Shown here one piece after another: positions 56,160 through 64,000 of a DNA stretch of 64,000 nt. The stretch comes from Tribonema minus (lineage: Eukaryota; Sar; Xanthophyceae; Tribonematales; Tribonemataceae), in the NCBI GenBank assembly GCA_017506865.1, contig JAFCMP010000042.1, positions 62,001 to 126,000 on the forward strand, written 5' to 3'. A program made the translations under genes and the position numbers. The notes under the pieces were generated by a model that was not told the DNA's origin, did not search any database, and saw nothing but the letters and a program-made list of their open reading frames with translations. Positions within the stretch are counted from its first letter, which is position 1; every line of letters starts with the position of its first letter.

Positions 56160-56320
56160 TACATACCCCCTTTGTGTGGATGGCATAAGGGGGCGCGTAG
56201 GGTTGGGAAGGTGCCAGGAGGGGGGAGAGGGGGGGGGGGGGGGTAGCCTCTGCAAGCCCCCTCTGTGTGGATGGCAAAGGGCGCGTAGGATTGGAACGGT
56301 GCCAGGAGGGGGGTAGGGGG
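56160..56320. repeat. Two direct repeats downstream of the gene
   Basis: Two copies of a roughly 60-75 bp unit (ccccctntgtgtggatggca..., ggtgccaggagggggg) flank a poly-G tract in the intergenic region between the convergent genes. Confidence 0.75.
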
Positions 56321-57402
56321 AGTATAAGTGCAGGTTGCAGTGCCGTACTCCTCTGCACCTTGCATGTACATCGCACAACGTCCAACCCTGAAAGCGCCAG
56401 CGCGCAGGGGGGTTGGGGGGCCTTCGGAGTGTCAGGTGATGGCGGGGGGGGTGCCACTGTCGCGTGACGTAGGCATCCCAGCAAATGCAAGCGTGGGCTG
56501 CGCCCAGCTGCCGTACGCACAACAAGGGGTATGTATGGGTACACCGGTGGGTATGGGGGGCGCGGAGTGTCAGCAGTGCTCAACAAGCCTGCATCAAGGC
56601 CTCGCCTCAGCTGCCGCAGCCGCGTTCACGGCATCTGCTTGTTCGTCTCCAGCATGAGGCGGGCGTGTAGTGCCGTATCCTCTAAGAAGTCACGTCTCCT
56701 GTGCGCCGTGCTGCGCGTTTCGTAGTTTCGTAGGTGGATGTCCTGTATGTCGAGTCATATGTGCTGAGTCAATGTAAGCGATAGCATACTGAGACGTCTG
56801 CAATGCTGCTTTTTTGGTGTTTGTTCCCAAGCGTCACCCATGAGCTTTGAGCAGTGCATCACAGCCGGTGCACACGTAACTTGCCCAACTTCAATTTGAA
56901 GATGCATCGATGTTTTTCCCCCTCAGCTGCCCCCTCTGGCCACTGCTCATTGCCAGCAACGCAGAGGGGCGAGGTTTATGCGCACATGAAAGGGAGAGTT
57001 GCCGTGTACATTCACGACTAACCAAGTACATGGCCGAGCGGTGGCAGACATGCACCTTTGGTGTGTAAGCCATGACTGGTGTTCCGCAAGGCAGCGGTGT
57101 GTGAGCCACCATTCTGTCAGTGTAGCACTCAGATCATCGGACTTGAAAGATGCAAGGAAGTCATGTGAAATCCACAAAATGATGCCAGCACATGCCACAC
57201 TGTGAAGACTCAACGCGAGCGCAAGGAAGCAGCGGTTGCAAGGACTGCTGGCATCCGGTCATCCTCGTCGCTTTTTGGGTCATTCTAGGCAGGATTTTTA
57301 GAAATATTTGTCGGTCATAGCATTACGAGAGGGGCAGCACAATGGATCACACCGCGTTGGTGGATGCCATGGCTCAATGCGGGCGGCAGAACAGGCACAG
57401 AC

Positions 57403-57440
57403 ACAGTTCGCGCCCTGAGCGAGAATTAATAAAAAGTACA
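57403..57440 (-). repeat. Dispersed repeat core, copy 2
   Basis: gttcgcgccctgagcgagaattaataaaaagtac shares its core with the copies at about 45637, 10966 and 11041. Confidence 0.5.
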
Positions 57441-58659
57441 GACACAGTGCAAAGACACACCAGCAAATGCAAGCGCAAATGCGAGCACTCAAGTCCAAAG
57501 TCTCAATGACGGAGTCAATTAGTGTGAGATGTGTACAGCAGGGAGGCAGATGGGGGAGGGGGAGACTATGCGCTACAGGAAGAAACGCGCTACAGGAAGA
57601 AACATACGCCGCAAACGGACGCAATGCGCTACCTACATCATGGATGACTGTTGCAATGGCTTAGCACCACTGCTGGCTGGCATCTGCTGCGCCGCCTGCC
57701 CCCAAAGGGCACGCGGCAACAGACCCTGCTACTTCAACTACATGAAGTGTGTGAACTCAACTGGTGTCGTCGGGCTGCAAAACGGAGCCCAGCGTGACGT
57801 CTTCCGTACTCTTCGCGCTTCGTTTCGACGTCACCCACCCGTGCCGATCTATGGCACGACGGCATTGTGCACGATGCAGCTGAGAACTGCTGCGCCTTCA
57901 AATCATCGCCCCCTCTGGAAAGATCTCGGCGGAATCTGCGTTCTCCATCAGATTTCTTCCCAAGTTGAACTCAGGGTGGCCAACCGCCGCCCCCCCCCCC
58001 CCCCCCCCTCCCCCCCATGTCTGCCTGCGGCGCAGCAGATGTACCGCGGTACGCGGTATTGCGACGTCGTTTTCACATGTGCAAAACAGCGGCAACCCCC
58101 CCTAAAGACGCAGCGCCGTTTGTTGATAGCGTTTGTTGATAACCCGCCCTCCCCCCCCCCCCCCCCCCCCCCGCCGCCCGCTCCCTCCCCCATGACCCCC
58201 CACGCAGCGACATGGTGCTCAATGAGCTCCACGCTCAGCTCCACAGCAGAGCTACAGATGCTCGCTGAACCATGTCTGACAAAATAGCACGCGCCGGCAG
58301 CAGCAGCAGCAGCAGCGAGAGCAGCTGAGTGCCGTGCCATTGCGCAGTGCACAACGCTCAGCACCCACCCAGTCACAGCAGCGCTCACCGCGCTGCCTCC
58401 ACATCGTGCTCTGCATCACAGCGCATCAGCACTAGCGCTCCGCCTCAGCACCGCAGCGCTGGCTCGATGCGCGCACTGCGCCCGCGCACCGACGCTCTCG
58501 TCACAGCGCTCAACAGCGCTCGGCGCGCACCCCCATGTGCTGAGCGTTGTGGGACCACATGCGCAAGCGCACCAGTGCTCAGCGTCATGGCCACAGCGCT
58601 CAGCCCCCGCCTAAGCACTGCGGACCACACACACGCACACACGCCGGTGCGCAGCAGCA

Positions 58660-58870
58660 CTCGCCGCGCGCTGCCGCTGCGCCGGCTGCGCCGCCGCCGC
58701 TGCCGCCGCGCCGGCTGCGCCGCCGCCGCCGCCGCTGCACCAGCTGCGCCGCCGCCGCGCCAGCTGCGCCGCCGCCGCCGCGCCGCCCGCACCGCCGCTG
58801 CTGCCTCCGCAGCCGCCGCCGCCGCGCCGCCGCCGCCGCCGCGCCGCCGCCGCCGCCGCTGCGCACGCGG
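58660..58870. repeat. GCC/GCG low-complexity tract
   Basis: Imperfect (gccgcc)n-type sequence immediately 3' of the minus-strand stop codon. It gives Ala-, Pro- or Arg-rich open frames in several readings, none convincing. Confidence 0.75.
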
Positions 58871-58873
58871 CGC

Positions 58874-59084
58874 TCACAGCAGCAGCGCGGCGAGCGCGGC
58901 GCCGAGGACCGTCGCGAGGCTGAGCACTGCGGCGGCGAAGGCGCCGCCGCACTCGGCCTTTATGAGGCCGAACGGCTCGTCCTGGAAGCACTCTCCGGAC
59001 CCGCATTGCACCTGGATGTTGTCCGCCTGCTTGACGGCCATGCAACCGCTGCCGGCGACGTCGCACGCGGGGTCGGTGCCGATC
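58874..59084 (-). CDS. Terminal exon of a minus-strand gene with a hydrophobic C-terminal tail
   Basis: Acceptor ctgcag (incoming phase 2), stop at 58876-58874. Encodes GTDPACDVAGSGCMAVKQAD, then QCGSGECFQDEPFGLIKAEC, and ends in a run of about 23 small/hydrophobic residues (FAAAVLSLATVLGAALAALL). A tail like this at the very C-terminus indicates a GPI-attachment signal or a single membrane segment, so a cell-surface Cys-rich protein is inferred. The acceptor is preceded by a long C tract (G run on + at 59107-59129). Phase matches the exon at 59953. Confidence 0.65.
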
Positions 59085-59149
59085 CTGCAGGGGGGCACAG
59101 GGAGGGTTGGGGGGGGGGGGGGGGGGGGGTTGTTCGCAGTGCTCAGCAA

Positions 59150-59400
59150 ATGGGTGTTGCAGCACGCGGGGTCGGTGCCAATCCTATGGGTCAACAGCCC
59201 TCAGCAATGGAGCAGCCGCCCCCGCCAGGCTCGAAGGTGATGCCGGGTTGGTGCCAATGCTGCGGGGTGTGCAACGATCGGCTGAAGCTTTCAGATCGGC
59301 GCCTGCGGCTGTCAGCCGTGCTCAGCATGCGGGGTCAGTGCCAGTCCTGCAGGGTGTGCAGCGATCGGCTGGAGCGTCTTGAGCGGCGCCTGCTGCTGGT
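59150..59400 (-). repeat. Head copies of the terminal minus-strand exon
   Basis: Three diverged copies of the acceptor and first bases of the exon (on + strand gcggggtcggtgccaatcct, gggttggtgccaatgctg and gcggggtcagtgccagtcctg) at about 59168, 59240 and 59330. Confidence 0.65.
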
Positions 59401-59694
59401 GAAGTGCGAAGGGGGAGGGCACGGCCCCATGGATGCGCTGCGGAAACGCCAGTGCCATGATTTCTGCACGTCAGTGAATCACTTTGCAGAAGGTCGCTCT
59501 TGCCCAGCGCTGCCTCATTCTCCTTCCACAGCTGGCACACAAGGTGCGCAACACCTATGTCGAGGTTGCATTTTGACGTCGATCATGTATGCCAGTGACC
59601 CTCGTACCTGGCCATCCCAAACCCCGCCCCCTTCTTACTCTTGTACCGCTAATGTTGGACGCACTCCATGATACCGGCCAAGACGAAAGCTTAA

Positions 59695-59952
59695 TCTGAG
59701 CACGACTCACCAGGTGGCGTTCGCTTCCAGTAGGTATGTATACGTATAGCTTTATCTGAGTACTGCCTCACCAGGTGGCGTTCTCCCCCCCAGCAGGTAC
59801 GGGTACTTGAGCACTGACTCACCAGGTGGCATTCGCTTCCCCTAGGTTTGTATATGTGTACCTTCCAGGTGTAGCTTCATCTGAGCACTGACTCATCAGG
59901 AGGCGTTCGGCACGTATACATGTACAGTAGCTTCATCTGAGCACTGACTCAC
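59695..59952 (-). repeat. Tail copies of the next minus-strand exon
   Basis: Four copies of the exon 3' end with donor (on + strand gagcactgactcaccaggtggcgttc) at about 59700, 59762, 59812 and 59885, spaced 50-75 bp, downstream of the exon on the minus strand. Confidence 0.8.
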
Positions 59953-60062
59953 CATGTGGCGTTCTCCCCCAGCAGGTACGGGTACTTGACCTCAAAGTCG
60001 TTGCCGCAGCCCGTGGGATTCGGCGCGCCCTTGTAGATGGGGAAGTAGACCTGGTTGCACTC
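59953..60062 (-). CDS. Penultimate exon of the minus-strand gene
   Basis: Acceptor ctcacag (phase 0) and donor catg|gtgagt (phase 2), 110 nt. Encodes ECNQVYFPIYKGAPNPTGCG and then DFEVKYPYLLGENAT. An N-glycosylation sequon (NAT) is near the end. No domain recognised. Confidence 0.65.
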
Positions 60063-60420
60063 CTGTGAGCATGGTAGGGTTGAGGTTTCATCATCAAGGG
60101 TTAGCATAAGGGCTAGACGTGAATGCATTGCTAATCGTGTTGATAGGGGGAAGTGGACCTCGTTGCTCTCCTGTGAGCACACTAAGGTTGAGGTAGAATT
60201 AGGTTGAACTATGGGGTTGGCATTAGGGCCAGACAAGAAGGCATCGCTTATCGTGTACAAGGGGAAGTAGCCCTTGTTGCACTCGTGTGGGCAAAGCAGG
60301 GTTGAGGCTGAATCATCTAGGGTGAGAGTATGTAGGTTTGGGCAAGGAAAGGCATCGCTACAGTAATCGTGTAGAAAGGGACGTAGCCCTTCCGCTCGTG
60401 TGAGCACAGCAGGGTTGAGG
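60063..60420 (-). repeat. Head copies of the penultimate minus-strand exon
   Basis: Three partial copies of the exon head (on the minus strand gag.gcaacnaggtctacttcccc type) at about 60150-60180, 60262-60290 and 60375-60405, each with a nearby ccctaacc-like string. Only the first keeps an AG. Confidence 0.75.
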
Positions 60421-61559
60421 CTGAATTATCTAGGGTTAGGGGGTATTATCTAGGTTTGGGGCTGACGTAAAGGATTGCCGAGCGTGGTGTCACCTCCGCC
60501 TATTGTCATAGCAGTGAGAACGCGCTGAGCCAGCATTATCTAGGGTATCTAGGGTGAGGGTTAGGGCTAGACGCGAAAGCAGCGCTCAGCATGGAGCGTC
60601 ACCTCCACCTCTGTGAGAACGCGCTGAGGCAGCATGTGGCATGGGAGTCAGGGTCGTGATGGGGGCGTTTGCTAGGTGGCAAAGGTCGAGCAAGGTCCAG
60701 CAGCTGACCATCACCTTCAACCTCAACTCTGACCGAAACCGTCAGCACCCTTAGGGTTAGGTCAGGGTTAGCGACTGGGAGTGCTCCAGAGGCACTGGAG
60801 CAAACGGCGTGCAGCGTAGAACCGACCACCCGCCCCCCTGCTGGTCGCCATCGCCACTTTTTTGTAGCACTTCTATTATCAATATATTTCAACGTATAGT
60901 ATATGCATGTATGTACGCCCCATGCTGATGCCTGCATGCGCTTCGATTGCCTGGCACACTTCAGCGCTGGCGTCTCATTGCAGCATCATCGTCGTAGGCG
61001 GTTGAGATGTACATTGCGACCAACACCGTGCCTGGACCTAACCTAGCCCTGTCGCTGCTGAAAACCTGGCGCATAGCTAACATGACCAGGTAGCACAACC
61101 AGCCATCAATCAGTATTAGATTGATTTGAGATTCTGACTAGATGAACATTCCCTTAGCCATGGGATGCTTTCTGAGGAGGCGCATGTGATCCCTCCATTT
61201 CAATCGTATGATACAGTCAGTGCAATTACACTGCCAGTGGTGTTAGTCACCACTATTACCGCCCAGCACTCCAAAAAAACAAGATCCACCATACTTCAAC
61301 TTGGGTATTTGAGAGTAACTGCCACACTGGTAACTGCCATACTACCAGCAACAGCCATACCAGTATGCAGTCCAGTGCAGTCCGGTGCGATCATCCATCA
61401 TTTGCAGGTGGCCAAAAGATGCAACTGCCATACATGTACTTCCAATAGAATTGTCGTGCATCAATCCATATGTGGCCACAAAAAATCACGGCTGCTGCAA
61501 GTACGGTCACTCTGCTTGTTGCAATGTCTAGTTCAAGTGCGACTTACAAGGTGTAACGT

Positions 61560-61700
61560 GCGCACCTCTGCATCGCACGCCTAGGTATGCCTGCACGATT
61601 GTCTTGCCACTGGTTGCGAGATGTAGTTCAAGCGGTAGTTCAATGAGTGACGCGCACACCTCAGTATCGCACGCCTAGGTATGCCTGCACTCCCCTGCGT
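61560..61700 (-). repeat. Tail copies of the upstream minus-strand exon
   Basis: Two copies of the exon 3' end with donor (+ strand gcgcacctctgcatcgcacgcctaggtatgcctgcac and its second copy at about 61651). Confidence 0.75.
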
Positions 61701-61814
61701 GGTCATCAGTCAAGGCGCGTTACTCACAGCTCATCGCCGCTTTGCCCCGGTAACGTAGCTCAAAACGTCTGCAATTCGACCTTGTTCGAGCCGTACTTCA
61801 ATTTGGTGACGCAC

Positions 61815-61913
61815 CTCTGTATCGCACGCGTACAGGTACCACTCCCCGCAGTTCTTTGACAGCTGCGTCAGGAATGCGTAGTAGTCCGTAGGGCGCTTTT
61901 CCAGGGTCCAGAG
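61815..61913 (-). CDS. Upstream exon of the minus-strand gene
   Basis: Acceptor ctgcag and donor gag|gtgcgt, 99 nt, phase 0/0. Encodes LWTLEKRPTDYYAFLTQLSK, then NCGEWYLYACDTE. Joined to the exon at 60062 in frame. The 5' part of the gene was not found and may lie beyond the window. Confidence 0.6.
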
Positions 61914-62400
61914 CTGCAGCATGTAGCGCAAATGCGCACGCACAACAGCGCAAGCGTCAGAGGAGCAACTGCAATTGCAACCATGTGGGGGTCGTCGGAT
62001 TTGACCCCATATGACGAGCTTTGTCAGGAAATAGAAGACTGTAGCGCTGGTGAGTGGTAACGGCCGTCTTACTTCAAGTTGAACTTCACATCTACCCTGC
62101 GCATGGTGGCGAATGCAGCCGCACAACAGCGCAAGCGTCAGAGGAGCAACTGCAAGTGAATCATGCAAGGGCCGCAACGCTCCATGTTATGCCAAGCGTT
62201 GTGCAAAATCTCGAGAACGCAGTGCTGTGGCGTGAGTGGCGACAGCCCGCAAGTTGAGGTTCACTGCCGCGCAGCGGCGCAAGCGTCGGAGGAGCGGCTG
62301 CAGTCCGCAAATGCCTTGCATGAGGGTGGTGGCTTCCCACCCGCTATGACGAGCGTTGTGCAACAACTTGGCAAAATTGCTTGCGAGTGCAATGGTGACG
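61914..62400 (-). repeat. Head-side array of the upstream minus-strand exon
   Basis: Three units of about 120-150 bp with (minus strand) tgcacaacgctcgtcata-like and gcagttgctcctctgacgcttgcgctgttgtgcg sequence, ending at the real acceptor. Spacers carry the acttcaagttgaacttc motif. Confidence 0.7.
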
Positions 62401-62589
62401 GCCCTCAGACTTCAAGTTGCACTTCACATCTACCCAGTGCACTGAAGCGCTCGATGTCGTCAACAGCAATGAATGCCCGCGTCAATCGCGCCAGGGCTCA
62501 AGCGATGTGCCAGCAGTGCGCTGATTTCAGTGCCGACTACCATCGCGTAGCAGCAGAGACTGTCACAATTACACCAGGGCTCGGTGAAG

Positions 62590-62625
62590 AATGATATAAT
62601 ATATATATATATATAATATATATAC
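62590..62625. repeat. AT microsatellite
   Basis: (ta)n-rich stretch of about 34 bp. Confidence 0.85.
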
Positions 62626-64000
62626 AGCGCCGGGACGTGGTGACGAACAAAACAGTGCGCCCTCTTGGCCATGCTGCATCTCATTGAGAGCTGAACATGC
62701 ATATGGCCGAGTTGCGCAACAGACAAAAAAGGAGGTTTTCGGTGCTGGCATCAATTCCCCGGCGATCCCAGTGGAGTCAGGCGCATGCGTGATCAAAACA
62801 TGTGAATACGTTGTCGCATGGACGAATCACAATTGCAAATGCGAGCTCCAGCATATGCTGCGCTGGAGTACATGGCGACGGTCGCTAACCCTTGCGCTCA
62901 TCCGACATCATAACCTGAACCCTCATCCCAACCCTAACCCTAGACAAGCGCCCCCCATCGTCGATTTGACGTGCTTTCTGGATTAGCAGTAATGTATGCA
63001 TCTTTGCCCCAAACAGGATGATTCCTGCACCTGATGCAGTACTGAGTTCATCTTACGCATCAAGTTCGTCTTGAGTTCATCTTGAGTTCATAGATCCAGG
63101 CTGAGCTGGTGCTGCGACTGCCTTGGTAGCCATCGCTGCAACTCCACTGCATCAGCTACAGCGGTTGTTGCGCCGCCGTATGAGCGTGAGGCATCGGAGT
63201 AGCTTAGGGTTAGGGCTACAATTAGGGTTAGCGGCCCGAAGCACAAGGCGTGGTGCGTTTTGTGCTGCTGACTGTGCCGAAGCGCACTGCGGTGGAAGCA
63301 ACCTACATATCAACCGGTGTTCCAGGGATGAATTGCTCACAGTGCGCGAATTGGCTTTGAGCACATTTGAGCTGATTTGTGCTGAGCACTGCTGCTCCCA
63401 TTGCGGAAGTACCTACATGAGAGGGGTACAGCAGTTTACCGTGATTTTTGGGGAAGTGCCGTTTGGCAATGTTATTAAGAGTGATTGTTAGTGAGCACTG
63501 CGGCACTTTGTTGCAGATCAAACGTAGACTTTGGCAGCAAGCTTGGCAGTGTCATCTGGGCTCTTGCACTCGAAAAGATGATTTGAAAATGTACATTTAC
63601 GGGCAAGTCTCATACCAGCTCCTGTCGCGCCATGTTTGCCGCCATGCATTCATTAAAATACACTTTTCTGCTGAAAATCGGAGGGATGACTCATCGAGCA
63701 CTAGCTAGGCAGCAGTACCTTTCAATAAAATGTGCAGATGCTGCACACGAGTAGAGTCTTGATGTGTGTTTTAGCGCAACACTGTGGCAGCAACACAGGG
63801 GACAGAGCGATTATTATAGAGTCACTACATTCCGATAGGACCGATGTTTAATTGTCGCTGAACATTGGTTGAGACTGCGCGTCGCCGTGAGACTGCGCGT
63901 CGCCGTCTGCTTGTTACCGCTCATCGCTGCACGACAAACTCGCGGTTATACATGCAGACCTCATCCACGAATGCACCGGGCTATCGCCAGAGGCTAAATG
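62626..64000. other. Window end, nothing recognised
   Basis: No exon with supporting splice sites and composition was found on either strand. CCCTAA- and TTAGGG-like strings occur at about 62915-62945 and 63205-63235, and a gactgcgcgtcgccgt duplication at about 63870-63910. Confidence 0.4.

Larger units (their letters stand above)
56321..58873. other. Convergent intergenic region
   Basis: About 2.5 kb between the stop codons of the big gene and the minus-strand gene. It has long C runs at about 57980-58015 and 58147-58172, GCG/GCC-rich low-complexity DNA at 58660-58870 and cagcgctcag-type short repeats at 58340-58620. Long open frames here come from this composition. No splice-bounded coding sequence was recognised. 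Confidence 0.45.

Noticed and set aside
55703-56586. Minus-strand open frames of about 220 codons
   Set aside because: Antisense shadow of exon 54 and of C/G-rich repeats; no splice sites or domain.
56765-56785. TGTAA poly(A) signal of green-algal type after the big gene
   Set aside because: A single five-base match 650 bp beyond the stop codon is too weak to support.
57529-58287. 252-codon + strand open frame
   Set aside because: Includes poly-C-derived proline runs and lies between convergent genes; no supporting evidence.
58547-59671. 374-codon + strand open frame, Ala/Arg/Pro-rich
   Set aside because: Produced by GCC/GCG low-complexity DNA and antisense to the well-supported minus-strand terminal exon.
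1-64000. tRNA, rRNA, LTR elements, LINE-type reverse transcriptase or virus-derived genes
   Set aside because: None recognised on either strand; no characteristic motifs seen in the translated frames.

Overview
Eukaryotic nuclear DNA, read from the sequence alone. The window is dominated by one very large, intron-rich gene on the + strand (6379-56116). I reconstruct it as 54 exons and 53 introns, about 2,157 codons. It begins with a signal peptide, continues as one long string of cysteine-rich modules (EGF-like / GCC2-GCC3 / ephrin-receptor-like type), and ends in a PAN/Apple-like domain. Every inferred intron is GT-AG and phase 1, so every internal exon is a multiple of 3. GC-rich exon third positions, GTGAG donors, C-rich tracts before acceptors and scattered TTAGGG-like strings suggest a microalga (a prasinophyte green alga or a haptophyte would fit). 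The species cannot be fixed from this window.

Layout: 791 to about 5740 carries a minus-strand, multi-exon gene with an ankyrin-like segment and a Ser/Ala-rich C-terminus, divergent from the big gene. The big gene has a first half (to about 36301) of large 45-68 codon modules with five interspersed 15-codon exons. Its second half (37190-54862) alternates short (13-17 codon) and long (29-36 codon) exons, with a higher-order block duplication. Convergent to it, 58874-61913 holds the 3' part of another minus-strand gene ending in a hydrophobic tail (GPI-anchor signal or membrane segment). 61914-64000 shows no convincing exon.

The most unusual property is in the introns. Next to most exons there are tandem, progressively decayed partial copies of that exon's own edge: the exon head plus the acceptor side of the upstream intron, or the exon tail plus the donor side of the downstream intron. 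Most copies lack a usable splice site or the right phase. A few keep both sites in phase 1 and could be cassette mini-exons. Many repeat units contain or abut a short perfect inverted repeat, ACTTCAA-N-TTGAAGT, and many contain TTAGGG-like strings. The same process is visible in both neighbouring minus-strand genes, so it looks genome-wide. I propose it as a mechanism of intron growth by exon-edge tandem duplication.
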